Part shown: positions 20,473-29,995 of the stretch, in pieces
Layout: every line of letters starts with the position of its first letter
How positions within the stretch are numbered: the first letter of the stretch is position 1
Assembly: GCF_000521465.1 (NCBI RefSeq)
Contig: NZ_BAVR01000001.1
Coordinates: 61,510-125,509 of the forward strand
Direction of reading: 5' to 3'
From: Acetivibrio straminisolvens JCM 21531
GTDB lineage: Bacteria > Bacillota > Clostridia > Acetivibrionales > Acetivibrionaceae
DNA: 64,000 nucleotides
Notes under the pieces: model-generated
The model's input: only the letters and a program-made list of their open reading frames with translations
The model's database searches: none
What the model was told of the DNA's origin: nothing
Position numbers and translations under genes: made by a program

Positions 20473-21993
20473 ATGGAAAACAGAGTATACAATTACCTCA
20501 ATGAAAAAGCTCCTCCGGTGAGGGAGGATAGACTCAAGGCCTGCAGCGCGTTTGGCGGAAGCTGCTGTGTCCTTTCCGAAGGAATTAGAAAAGGGTGCCT
20601 GAACGGAACAAGAAGGCAGTTCTCGCAGACCCAGGGATGTACCCTTGTTTTGAGCCTGGCAATCCTAAATACCGTACGCAATGCGGTTATTGTTGTACAC
20701 GGTCCTATTGGGTGCGGTGGAGGTAATATTTTCTTCGCCGGAATTTCAAAGGCGTTTAAGCAGCTAAGAGACCCAAAAGCCGACGGACTGATTTGGATTA
20801 ACACCAATCTTGACGAGGCGGACAGCATATCCGGCGGAGAAACAAAGCTTAAAGATGCCATATTGTTCGCAGAAAAAGAGTTCCGGCCGGAAGCAATTAT
20901 AGTGGTAAACAGCTGCGTCCCTGCCATTATCGGGGATGATGTGGAAAGTGTGGTTAGGGACCTTCAAAAAAGTGTGGCGGCGAAAATAGTGACAGTACAT
21001 TGTGAGGGCTTTAGAAGCAAAATCATGGCAACGGCATACGACTCGGTTTACCATGGAATACTTAGAAATCTGGTAGTCGGCAATGAAAAACCTCAAAAAG
21101 ATTATATCGACGACGAAGAGAGATACAGAGCTGAGCTTGCAAAAAGCAAAACGGTAAATCTTTTAAATGTCTCTTCAATGAGCTACGGTGATGAATTGGA
21201 GCTTAAACGCATACTTGAGGCTTTGGGGCTAAAGGTGAGAATTCTTCCTTGTTATTCAACTCCCAAAGACTTTGAAGAGGTTCATGAGGCAGCTTTGAAT
21301 GTAAGTATCTGTTCAACCCATGATGACTATTTCGTCGGACATTTGAAAGAGCATTACAACATACCCTATGTCCTTGAAACGATACCCATAGGAATTGAAA
21401 ATACGAACAAATGGGTGCTGGATATTGCGGGGCATTTTGGAATAAGGGAGCAGGCAGAGAGGCTGGTTGAGCGTGAAACCAAGGAGCTTAATAAAGCACT
21501 GGAACCGTATAAAAAAGCCTTTGCCGGAAAAAGCGTATTCTTGGCGGGAGGAGAAATAAGGGTGCTTGCGACTGCACAGCTCCTTCAGGATTTGGGGCTT
21601 GAGGTTTTGGGAATGAAAGGCTATCACTTTGATGAATTTGGTGAAAAGCTTATCTCCACGGTAAAAAACAACGACAACTTGGTCTTTAACATAGCCACGG
21701 GGCAGCCCTTTGAACAATCCAATCTCTTAAATAAGCTCAAGCCTGATGTATATGTAGGGCATGTGGGCGGAAATGTATGGGCCGCAAAGCAAGGCTTTCC
21801 GATATTTCCGATTTTCTCCCAGGCAGTAAACTATATGGGATACTCAGGGGCTTTTGAGGTTGCAAGGAGACTAAATAGGATACTTAAGAACAATTCCTTT
21901 AACAAAAACATCTCAAGATATACAAGGCTTCCATATTACAACAGCTGGTACGAGGAGGATCCGTTTAAATATATAGAAAATCATGGGGGATAA
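20473..21993 (+). CDS. Nitrogenase-like component 1, NifD-type catalytic subunit
   Basis: A 506-residue intact frame. The P-cluster-type cysteines are C56 (QGCTLVLSL), C81 (HGPIGCGG) and C148 (NSCVPAIIGDD). C280 (SICSTHDD, followed by EHYNIPYV) matches the NifD cysteine that holds the distal iron of the cofactor. The NifD histidine that ligates molybdenum falls in FSQAVNYMGYSG, where I align it with Asn, so a standard FeMo cofactor is unlikely. CEGFRSK is also conserved. The pattern suggests a P-like cluster plus a large cofactor-like cluster, as proposed for methylthio-alkane reductases. The true substrate is unknown. Confidence 0.85.
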   Translation: MENRVYNYLNEKAPPVREDRLKACSAFGGSCCVLSEGIRKGCLNGTRRQFSQTQGCTLVLSLAILNTVRNAVIVVHGPIGCGGGNIFFAGISKAFKQLRDPKADGLIWINTNLDEADSISGGETKLKDAILFAEKEFRPEAIIVVNSCVPAIIGDDVESVVRDLQKSVAAKIVTVHCEGFRSKIMATAYDSVYHGILRNLVVGNEKPQKDYIDDEERYRAELAKSKTVNLLNVSSMSYGDELELKRILEALGLKVRILPCYSTPKDFEEVHEAALNVSICSTHDDYFVGHLKEHYNIPYVLETIPIGIENTNKWVLDIAGHFGIREQAERLVERETKELNKALEPYKKAFAGKSVFLAGGEIRVLATAQLLQDLGLEVLGMKGYHFDEFGEKLISTVKNNDNLVFNIATGQPFEQSNLLNKLKPDVYVGHVGGNVWAAKQGFPIFPIFSQAVNYMGYSGAFEVARRLNRILKNNSFNKNISRYTRLPYYNSWYEEDPFKYIENHGG

Positions 21994-22189
21994 AGAGCTT
22001 GAAAAGGCAGATATTGAGGCTCCTGACTGTGTGATGCTGAATAAAGAAAGAGAGGATGCAGAGCAATATATTGAGGTGTTCAGGCACTGCAAGCACTGCA
22101 GGGCAGATGCATGCGGAATACCCGGAAGCAATGAGGATTTGGCAGATATGCTTTATGAGCAAAGGGTAGAAACATTTTCCCACGGATAA
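21983..22189 (+). CDS. NifB-tail-like mini-protein
   Basis: A 68-residue protein. The sequence FRHCKHCRADACGIPG closely resembles the conserved motif at the end of the radical-SAM part of NifB (MRHCxQCRADAxGLLG). The radical-SAM domain itself (CxxxCxxC) is absent, and the frame starts inside the last codons of the NifD-like gene, implying translational coupling. The next gene encodes the NifX-like domain that follows this motif in long NifB proteins. It may bind or deliver a cluster precursor, but this is inference. Confidence 0.65.
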   Translation: MGDKELEKADIEAPDCVMLNKEREDAEQYIEVFRHCKHCRADACGIPGSNEDLADMLYEQRVETFSHG

Positions 22190-22215
22190 AGGAATTTATG
22201 AAAGAAGGTTTTTGT

Positions 22216-22551
22216 ATGGGTTATAAAGTAGCTGTTGCAAGCAGTGACGGAAAAGTAGTAAACACCCACTTTGGAAGAGCGTTGAATTTTATGATTTTTG
22301 AGGTTGATGATAGTGGGTGGGAGTTTGTAGAATCCAGAGAAAACCGTCCTGCATGCCTAAATGGTGACCATAGTGAAGACGGGTTGTTGTATACAGCCCA
22401 ATTGCTTTCAGATTGCAAAGTTGTTCTTGTGGCTATGATTGGCCCCGGTGCGGCACAAGTGTTGGAGCAGAAAGGAATAAAAGCTTTTTCCTTGGCTGGG
22501 TACATTGACGAGCTGCTGGATAGATTGACAAATCAAAAAATAAAAATCTAA
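22216..22551 (+). CDS. NifX/NafY-like cofactor-binding protein
   Basis: A protein of about 111 residues matching the dinitrogenase iron-molybdenum cofactor family (YKVAVASSDGKVVNTHFGRA, NRPACLNGD, VLVAMIGPGAAQVLEQKGIK). Members bind NifB-co or cofactor clusters during assembly. ATG 22216 has AAGAAGG eight bases upstream, and an in-frame ATG at 22198 is possible. It lies between the NifB-tail-like protein and the NifH-like gene, so it is a likely cluster carrier for the reductase. Confidence 0.85.
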   Translation: MGYKVAVASSDGKVVNTHFGRALNFMIFEVDDSGWEFVESRENRPACLNGDHSEDGLLYTAQLLSDCKVVLVAMIGPGAAQVLEQKGIKAFSLAGYIDELLDRLTNQKIKI

Positions 22552-22569
22552 AGGTTGGGAGTGTTGAAA

Positions 22570-23448
22570 TTGGCAAATAAAAAGATTAAGCAAATTGCTA
22601 TTTACGGGAAGGGTGGAATCGGAAAATCCACCACCACATCCAATATAAGTGCGGCTTTGGCAAAGCAGGGTTTTAAAGTAATGCAGTTTGGGTGTGACCC
22701 TAAAAGTGATTCGACCAATACTTTAAGGGGCGGAAAATATATACCTACAGTCTTGGACACATTGAGGGAGAAGACTTCCGTCAACGCCAATGACGTTATT
22801 CATGAGGGCTTCGGAGGGGTGTACTGCGTTGAAGCAGGAGGACCGGCTCCCGGAGTGGGCTGTGCCGGAAGAGGTATAATAACAGCTGTCCAACTATTCA
22901 AACAGCAAAGGGTTTTTGAAGAGCTGGATCTGGATTTTGTAATATATGATGTCTTGGGAGACGTGGTTTGCGGAGGATTTGCCGTTCCCATCAGGGAGGG
23001 TATTGCGGAGCATGTATTTACAGTGTCCTCGGCAGATTTTATGGCTATTTATGCGGCAAACAATCTTTTCAGAGGAATACACAAGTATTCAAATGCCGGA
23101 GGCGCCTTGCTGGGAGGGGTCATAGCCAATTCAATAAACGCCCCTTATGCAAGAGAGATAATAGATGATTTTGTGAAGCAAACAAAAACCCAGGTAGTAG
23201 AATACGTTCCAAGATCGGTTACTGTTACGCAAAGCGAGCTTCAGGGTAAAACCACAATTGAGGCGGCTCCAAATTCCGAGTAGGCAAAGATATATACAAG
23301 ACTTGCATTAAAAATTGCAGAGCATACCGAATCAAAAGTACCCGAACCTTTGGATGTCCATGAACTTCGGGAATGGGCTTCAAAATGGGCGGATCATTTG
23401 CTGGCTCTGGAGACGGGTGAAGTTACCAGCAAAGCGTCTGGCATTTGA
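22570..23448 (+). CDS. NifH-like ATP-dependent reductase (interrupted by in-frame TAG)
   Basis: A protein of about 292 residues if the TAG at codon 238 (23281-23283) is read through. The P-loop is GKGGIGKST. The two [4Fe-4S] ligand cysteines are in PGVGCAGRG and GDVVCGGFA, and switch II is DVLGDVVCGG. It passes electrons to the K/D complex with ATP hydrolysis. The frame after the TAG continues without shift as AKIYTRLALKIAEH...LREWASKWADHLL, typical of the family C-terminus, and Gln is expected where TAG stands. TTG 22570 with GGGAG upstream is my preferred start; TTG 22555 or 22564 are alternatives. The TAG may be a real mutation or an error. Confidence 0.85.
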
Positions 23449-23496
23449 GAGGAGTGGAGAATTTCTATGAGAGTAAATTTATATGAAATAGACCTT

Positions 23497-23510
23497 AAAC
23501 ACGACTAAAC
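23497..23510 (+). repeat. Partial copy of the intergenic repeat
   Basis: AAACACGACTAAAC is identical to the first 14 bases of the 31-bp repeat at 15902. It lies in the 224-bp gap between the NifH-like gene and cysK. Confidence 0.5.
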
Positions 23511-23542
23511 CGATAGAAATAAAAATATTTTTGTGGATAGTA

Positions 23543-23607
23543 TTGACAAAGGAGAATTTATGCAATAAAATAAAAACATACAAAACATATAAGATTAGTA
23601 TGGAATA
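23543..23607 (+). promoter_or_regulatory. Promoter and shared operator of unit 2 (cysK)
   Basis: TTGACA at 23543-23548 and TAAAAT at 23566-23571 are spaced 17 bp. CAAAACATATAAGATTAG begins ten bases after the -10 box (23581-23598), exactly as at metY. A TATGGAATA follows at 23599. Confidence 0.65.
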
Positions 23608-23672
23608 TGCAGGACAGTTAAAACGGGAGAAGTTGGGAGAGGAAAACAAATAAGATGTTAGGAGGAGATTTT

Positions 23673-24607
23673 ATGTCAAAGATAGCAAAGAATTTAACGG
23701 AACTTATAGGCAACACGCCTTTGCTCGAATTATCAAATTACAACAGGGAAAACGGTTTGGAAGCAAAGGTTATTGCAAAGCTTGAGTCTTTTAATCCCGC
23801 AAGCAGTGTCAAAGACAGAATCGGTTATGCAATGATCAAGGATGCGGAAGAAAAGGGGCTTATCAACAAAGATACGGTAATTATCGAGCCTACAAGCGGA
23901 AACACAGGAATTGCCCTTGCATTTGTGGCAGCCGCGAAGGGATATAAATTAATAATTGCGTTGCCTGAGACCTTCAGTATTGAGAGGAGGAATCTTTTAA
24001 AGGCCTTAGGAGCCGAATTGGTCCTCACTCCCGGAAGTGAAGGAATGCCGGGAGCAATAAAGAAGGCAGAGGAACTGGCAGCACAAATTCCCAATTCTTT
24101 CATACCGCAACAATTCAAGAACCCGGCAAATCCTGAAATTCACAGAAGGACCACTGCCGAAGAAATATGGCGGGATACCGACGGAAAAGTGGACATTTTT
24201 GTAGGTGGAGTCGGTACAGGGGGAACTGTTACCGGTGTGGGTGAAGTTTTAAAATCCAGAAACCCCAATATTAAAGTTGTCGCAGTAGAGCCTTTGACTC
24301 ACCGGTTTTGTCGGGAGGTACGAAAGGACCGCATAAAATTCAGGGAATAGGTGCGGGATTTGTTCCGGACATATTTAACAGGGAAGTGGTTGATGAAATC
24401 TTTAAGGTTAAAAATGAAGAAGCTTTTGAAACTTCCAGGAAACTTGCAAGAACCGAAGGACTCGTTGTAGGAATTTCTTCAGGAGCTGCTGCTTTTGCGG
24501 CAACGCAAATTGCCAAAAGGCCCGAAAATAAAGGCAAAAACATAGTTGTCGTGCTTCCCGATACCGGTGAAAGATATCTTTCTACAGCTTTGTTCCAGGA
24601 AGATTAA
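23673..24607 (+). CDS. cysK: Cysteine synthase A (O-acetylserine sulfhydrylase)
   Basis: A protein of about 311 residues, merged at ~24298 (CCTTTG for CCTTTTG). The PLP lysine is in [11 protein letters not shown], the phosphate loop is [10 protein letters not shown] and the substrate loop is PTSGNTGIA. It makes cysteine from O-acetylserine and sulfide. The ATG at 23673 has a GGAGGAG site. It sits between the nitrogenase-like genes and the corrinoid genes and shares the operator of metY, consistent with capture of released sulfide. Confidence 0.92.
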
Positions 24608-24742
24608 TTTGCAGGGATTAACCTGTAAAGAAAAGACGGACGTTTATTTAATGACGGTTAATTGAACAAAAGAGTGAATATTTATTTTATACAAGAGAAT
24701 AGATTGTGTTGGTGGGAGGGTAACCTCCAAAAATAATAAATT

Positions 24743-24773
24743 AAACACGACTAAAATGATATGTTTACTAATG
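24743..24773 (+). repeat. 31-bp intergenic repeat, copy 2
   Basis: AAACACGACTAAAATG followed by ATATGTTTACTAATG matches copy 1 at 15902-15932 over its full length with few changes. It is 14 bp upstream of the corrinoid protein ATG, just before its ribosome site, so a role in translation or transcription control is possible. Confidence 0.6.
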
Positions 24774-24787
24774 TAGGAGGTTTCAAA

Positions 24788-25453
24788 ATGTCAGTAGGTA
24801 AAGAGGAGCTGTTTAAAAAGCTGTCGGATGCAGTGGTTAACATGGATGAAGACGAGACAGTCCTGCTTTCGAAAAAGGTGGTTGTTGACCGATATGATGC
24901 CTATGAAGCGATTGACAAAGGTCTTGCCGACGGTATGGATAGGGCGGGAAAGTTGTTTGAGGAAGAGGAATATTTCATTCCCGAGCTGTTAATGTGCTCC
25001 GATGCAATGTATGCAGGTCTGGATATATTAAAGCCCCATATAAGAATAAACGACAAGGTTGAAAAACATAGGATTGTAATAGGAGTCGTAGAAGGAGACA
25101 CTCATGACATCGGCAAGAACCTGGTAAAAATAATGTTGGAATCCGCAGGCTTTGAGGTCTTTGACCTTGGAAGAGACATTCCTCCCATACGGTTTGTTGA
25201 AAAAGCAAAGGAAGTCAACGCAAAAATTATTGCTCTGTCCACTCTGATGACTACCACCATGGATGGAATGGCTGAAGTAATAAATATTTTAAATGAGCAG
25301 AAAATAAGAGACCAATATAAAGTGATGGTGGGCGGAGGGCCAATTTCTCAAAGATTTGCGGATAAAATCGGCGCGGACGGATACTCGGTCAATGCGGCAG
25401 AGGCTGTGAGATTGGCAAGAAAGCTGGTGGGGGTGCTGCCTGATGCTTTGTGA
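24788..25453 (+). CDS. Methyltransferase corrinoid protein (MtaC/MtbC-like)
   Basis: A protein of about 221 residues. The N-terminal helical cap domain (FEEEEYFIPELLMCSDAMYAG) is followed by the B12-binding Rossmann domain with VVEGDTHDIGKNLV, where the DxHxxG histidine is the lower cobalt ligand. The glycine motif is VMVGGGPIS. It shuttles methyl groups between methyltransferases. AGGAGG precedes ATG 24788. It is followed by two UroD-type methyltransferase genes and an activator, forming a full corrinoid module. Confidence 0.92.
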   Translation: MSVGKEELFKKLSDAVVNMDEDETVLLSKKVVVDRYDAYEAIDKGLADGMDRAGKLFEEEEYFIPELLMCSDAMYAGLDILKPHIRINDKVEKHRIVIGVVEGDTHDIGKNLVKIMLESAGFEVFDLGRDIPPIRFVEKAKEVNAKIIALSTLMTTTMDGMAEVINILNEQKIRDQYKVMVGGGPISQRFADKIGADGYSVNAAEAVRLARKLVGVLPDAL

Positions 25454-26502
25454 CCAAATGACTCCCAAAGAAAGAATGGAAGCATACAACAAAGGACAGC
25501 AGATAGATAGGCTCCCCTGTGTGCCGATTGTAGGCAACACCGCAGCGGGGGTAATAAATGCCAAGGTATCGGAGTTCAAAGGCAACGGCAAATTGCTTGC
25601 AAAAGCCATATTGCTTCTTACAAGATGTTTGGATACGACGTCATAAGGTTTTTACGGACTTGTACGTTCAGGCTGAGGCAATGGGTGCAAAAGTACATTA
25701 TCCCTATGACCAAACGGCATATCTTGAAGCTCCTGCAATAAATGATGTCTCGGAGATTGATACATTGGAACCTGCAGATCCATACAAAGACGGAAATTTA
25801 CCCCATCATCTTGAAGCAATGAAAATAGTAGCGGAAGAAGTAGGCGATGAAGTAACGGTAACAGGACCTGTCACATGTCCTTTCACCAACGCATCTTTCC
25901 TGATAGGTGCTGAAAACCTTGTAAGATTAACTCTCAAAGACCCTGAAAAAGTACATAAACTATGCGAGATATCTTTGGAAACCAATTTGAGATATGCAAA
26001 GGCAATTATTGATGCGGGATGCACACCGAGTCTCACCGATGCAATGTCTTCAAATACTGTAATAAGCCCCAAGCAATTTAAAGAATTTTCGTTCCCGTAC
26101 TTGAAAAGATTGATTGACTATATTCATTCCCGGGGCAAAAGCGTAACTTTACACATTTGCGGAAAGACAAATAAAATATGGGACCTGATGGCTGAAGCCG
26201 GGGCCGACTGTATAAGCATTGACAATGATGCAAGTCTTCTTGAGGCAAAGCAAAAAGTAGGCCATAGAGTAAGACTCATGGGAAATATAAAGCCCTCTGA
26301 GACCATGCTTCAAGGGACAGTCTCCGATGTGAAAAAAGCGGTTTTTGAGTGCGTGCGCCAGGCTTATGACAATCCAAAAGGCTATATTGTGGCTTCGGGA
26401 TGCAGCCTTCCTACTGAGACGCCCTTTAGAAATATTCATGCAATGATGGATGCAGTAAGAGAAATCGGATATCTCCCAGCGAAGATTTTTTTAACTACAT
26501 GA
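25443..26502 (+). CDS. Corrinoid-dependent methyltransferase 1 (UroD/MtaA/MtbA family)
   Basis: A protein of about 353 residues, merged across two single-base losses near 25605 (GCC for GCCC) and 25648 (five T for six). The uroporphyrinogen-decarboxylase-like barrel has the zinc ligands HICGK near residue 235 and the Cys of VASGCSLPTETP near the end, which marks methylcobamide:thiol methyltransferases and not heme enzymes. The start overlaps the corrinoid gene by 11 bp. It may move a methyl group between the corrinoid and a thiol such as homocysteine, or from a methylated substrate. Confidence 0.85.
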
Positions 26503-26595
26503 TTTACAAGGGGCATTTTCCATCGCAATACGACTCTTATTGTTCTGATTACGTTTAGGGGTTGATGAAAGTATTTATGGTGAAAGGAGAAAGAA

Positions 26596-27663
26596 ATGAG
26601 CAATATAAGTCCCAAGGAACGAATATTAAGAGTTTTAAACAAAAAAAAGGTTGACCGGCCGCCTGTAATTTGCCCCGGAGGTATGATGAACGCTGCGATT
26701 GTGGATGTCATGAAAAGTACCGGGCATACCCTTCCGGAAGCACACCATGACGACAGGCTTATGGCGGAACTTGCCCGTGATGTCCATAAGTACACCGGCT
26801 TTGAGAACTTCGGTATTCCTTTTTGCATGACTGTGGAGGCAGAGGTCTTAGGAAGCGAAATAAACTTTGGAACACTGGCCTGTGAGCCAAAAATAGAGAA
26901 AGAAGTATTTGATTCGGTATCGGAAGTGGTGTATCAAGATATTGGACAGATGCTTAAAAAAGGCAGGATAGAATCTGTTGTCCAAGCGGCTTACCACCTG
27001 TCCCGAAAAAATACCGATGTACCTGTGGTGGGGAATTTGACAGGGCCTTTGAGCACTTCGGCATCTATTGTAAATCCTGTGTCGTTTTTAAAGGAGCTTA
27101 GAAAAGACAAAGAAAATGCCCACAAGGTAATAAATTATGTTACGGACTTTCTGATTGAATATGCAAAGCTTATGATAGACAACGGTGCAGACTTGATATC
27201 TATAGGTGATCCCACTGCAACGGGCGAGATTTTAGGTCCTAAAATGTTTGAAGAATATGCCCTAAGGTATCTAAACAAGCTGATTGACGGAATACATTCT
27301 CTTAATGCTCCGGTAATTGTACATATTTGCGGAAATATAAACACGGTAAAACAGTTTATTCCTTATATAAGGTCTGATGCAATAAGCACGGATGCAATAA
27401 TAAATCTTCGGGCGCTAAAGGATGAGTTTCCCTCTATTACAACAATGGGTAATCTAAGCACTTTTCTTCTTCAATTCGGAACCCCTGAAAAAGTGGGGGA
27501 ACAGACAGAACGCCTGCTAAAGGATGGAATAGATATAATATCTCCGGCTTGTGGCTTGAGTACCTCCTCCTCAATTCAAAATATAAGAGCCCTGACCAAA
27601 ACGGTAAAGGAGCATAGAGAATATGGCAGAAGTAGTTTTTTACCCGCACAACAAGTCCATTAA
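26596..27663 (+). CDS. Corrinoid-dependent methyltransferase 2 (UroD/MtaA/CmuA family)
   Basis: A 355-residue intact frame. The same barrel as the preceding gene but clearly diverged: VGNLTGPLSTSASI, the zinc motif HICGN and the C-terminal Cys in SPACGLSTSSS. Two such enzymes with one corrinoid protein suggest one acts on the methyl donor and one on the acceptor. The start follows AAAGGAGAAAG. Its end overlaps the corrinoid activator gene by 41 bp. Confidence 0.85.
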   Translation: MSNISPKERILRVLNKKKVDRPPVICPGGMMNAAIVDVMKSTGHTLPEAHHDDRLMAELARDVHKYTGFENFGIPFCMTVEAEVLGSEINFGTLACEPKIEKEVFDSVSEVVYQDIGQMLKKGRIESVVQAAYHLSRKNTDVPVVGNLTGPLSTSASIVNPVSFLKELRKDKENAHKVINYVTDFLIEYAKLMIDNGADLISIGDPTATGEILGPKMFEEYALRYLNKLIDGIHSLNAPVIVHICGNINTVKQFIPYIRSDAISTDAIINLRALKDEFPSITTMGNLSTFLLQFGTPEKVGEQTERLLKDGIDIISPACGLSTSSSIQNIRALTKTVKEHREYGRSSFLPAQQVH

Positions 27664-29297
27664 TGTCAAAGAAGGTACCACCATTCTTGAGGCGGCGCGA
27701 AGTGCAGGGGTAATAATAGAGTCCCCGTGCAACGGTGCGGGGACTTGCGGAAAGTGTAAAGTAAGGCTCGAGAGGGAATTTTTGCAGAATGTTTTGGCAA
27801 AAGGCAAGCACTGCCTTTTAGAAGAGGAAGAAAAACTGGGGTATGTACTTGCCTGCGAGGCGCAAATAACCGGAGATATCAAGGTTGATTTAAGCGAAAA
27901 CAAGCAAAACACCACGCTGAAAATATTGAGCAAGGGACAGAGCTTTGATATAGCTTAAGGCCTTTGATAAAAAAGGAATATTTTGCTTATGAAAACATGA
28001 CCAGGGTGTTTGCCGGAAAAAAAGAACTGGGAGTTGAAGTTGGAGATACAAGGGAGGAAAATTACGGGGCGGTTGTCGACATAGGGACTACAACCTTGGT
28101 GGTTTCCCTTGTAAACTTAAACGACGGAATGGAAGTTGGCACTTCTTCGACCTTAAATCCCCAAGCTGTCCATGCCCAGGATGTATTGTCAAGAATCAAG
28201 TTTTCATCCGATGAAGAAGGGCTTAAGATTATGTATTCTGAATTGATACATGAGATTAACCGTATGATTGGCAAAATTGCCGTAGGTGCTGGTGTTAAGC
28301 GGAAAAACATATATGAGATTGTCTTTAGCGGCAACACCTGCATGCTTCATTTGGCTTCGAATGCAAATCCCGCAGCTTTGGGAAAGTATCCGTATACCCC
28401 TAAAATAAATGGTTCTGTATATCTTAATGCTTTGCAACACAATATTGATATTTCACCGTTTGCAGTTATATATCTGCCCCCAATTATATCGGCATATGTA
28501 GGGGCTGACATCGTTTCCGGAGTTTTGGCATCGCAGCTTCATAAGAAAGAGGGCATCACTTTGTTTGTTGACATAGGTACCAACGGGGAAATGGTAATAG
28601 CTTCCCATGGAAATCTTTCGGCCACTTCCACAGCGGCGGGACCTGCCTTTGAAGGAATGAACATAGCTTGCGGCATGAGGCAGGTGAGGGCGCAATAGAG
28701 TTTTTTGAAGTTGAGGATCAGGGGAGTATTAATATAAAAGTTATCGGTGAAACGGAAGCGGCAGGAATCTGCGGAAGCGGGCTTTTAGATATAGTGGGCG
28801 AGCTTGTAGCCCACGGAGTTATTAAAAAGAACGGTCAATTTATTGATCCGGAAAGCTCAAACAGTTTACACCCGGATTTGGCTCGGAGACTGGTAAAGCA
28901 GGACGGAAAATTGATTTTTAAAATTACCGACAAGGTTTTCCTTTCCCAAAAAGATATAAGGCAGGTCCAGCTTGCAAAGGGAGCTATAAGGGCAGGAATT
29001 GAATTTTTGCTGGAAAACAAGGGTGTGAAGGCCACTGATGTGGATAGAGTGCTTATTGCCGGTTCTTTCGGATATCATCTTCGGGGAAAGAGCCTTATTA
29101 ACATAGGCCTTCTTCCCAAAGAGTTTGACGGAAAAATTGAGTTTATCGGCAACACTTCATTGTCCGGCGCCAAAGCATTTCTTTTGAATGAAACTTACAG
29201 AGACGGAATGAAAGAAGTTGTAAAAAGCGTCGAGGTGTTGGAGTTGGCAAATTACAAGGATTTTGACAAGGTTTTTGTCAAATGCCTAAGTTTCTAG
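27623..29297 (+). CDS. Reductive activator of corrinoid protein (RACo-like, DUF4445)
   Basis: A protein of about 558 residues, merged at ~27952 (GATATAG for GATTATAG) and ~28692 (GTGAGG for GTGGAGG). The N-terminal plant-type [2Fe-2S] domain has CNGAGTCGKC near residue 35-44 and a later Cys in LACEAQ. The ASKHA ATPase-like domain has VVDIGTTTLVVSLV, VFSGNTCMLHL, FVDIGTNGEMV, GICGSGLLD and VLIAGSFGYHL. Such proteins reduce inactive Co(II) corrinoid with ATP. It directly follows the methyltransferases, so it likely serves the corrinoid protein of this operon. Confidence 0.88.
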
Positions 29298-29309
29298 GAG
29301 GAAGATGTT

Positions 29310-29966
29310 ATGAAAGATAGAGATAATAAAATTAGCTGCTCCGATTGCGGCGTTTTAAACTGCTACAGACGACAAAAGAATTTTCCGGACTTTTGCCTGA
29401 CTACCAACATATCGGAGAAAGAAATTGAGAAAGTTAACGTGCTTTACAGAAATGACAGCCTGGTCTCTAAAATATCCCATGCGGCGGCAGAAATTGAAGG
29501 CACTTATTATGGGAAACTCACAAGAGTGGAAGAGATTATTGCATTTGCCAAAAGGATAGGTGCAAAGAAAATAGGAATTGCCACCTGCATCGGTCTTATG
29601 AATGAAACAAAGATTTTTACCAAGATATTAAAAGCAAAGGGACTTGAAAGCTACAGTGTTATTTGCAAGGTTGGGTCAATAGATAAAACAGAAATTGGGA
29701 TTTTAGAAGAGCTTAAAATCCAGAAAGGGTGCCACGAGGCACTGTGCAACCCGGTTTTGCAGGCAAAGCTGCTAAACAAGGAGAAGACGGACCTCAATGT
29801 AATTGTGGGGCTTTGCGTAGGACACGATTCCTTGTTTATAAAATACTCCAAAGCTCCTGTAACGACCTTGATAACCAAGGACAGGGTACTAGGGCACAAT
29901 CCGGCGGCAGCTTTGTATAATAGCGGTTTCTATTATAAAAGGCTTTTGGATGAAGGCGATATTTAG
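29310..29966 (+). CDS. DUF1847 metal-binding protein
   Basis: A 218-residue protein with an N-terminal cysteine cluster (CSDCGVLNCYR) and further conserved cysteines (GIATCIGLM, KGCHEALCNPV, GLCVGHDSLF). These match DUF1847, a family of unknown function frequently found beside corrinoid methyltransferase genes. AGGAGGAAG precedes the ATG. A scaffold or metal-handling role is possible. Confidence 0.75.
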   Translation: MKDRDNKISCSDCGVLNCYRRQKNFPDFCLTTNISEKEIEKVNVLYRNDSLVSKISHAAAEIEGTYYGKLTRVEEIIAFAKRIGAKKIGIATCIGLMNETKIFTKILKAKGLESYSVICKVGSIDKTEIGILEELKIQKGCHEALCNPVLQAKLLNKEKTDLNVIVGLCVGHDSLFIKYSKAPVTTLITKDRVLGHNPAAALYNSGFYYKRLLDEGDI

Positions 29967-29995
29967 AGAATCACTATTTTTACGGAGGGATGAAA

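Noticed and set aside
19122..23448. True nitrogen-fixation genes nifHDK
   Set aside because: No NifEN or full NifB is near, the Mo-ligand His is replaced by Asn, subunits are short and the neighbourhood is sulfur metabolism.
19122..23448. CfbCD (F430 synthesis) or BchLNB-type tetrapyrrole reductase
   Set aside because: No tetrapyrrole genes are adjacent, and a NifX-like protein and cofactor-type Cys are present. It cannot be fully excluded without a tree.
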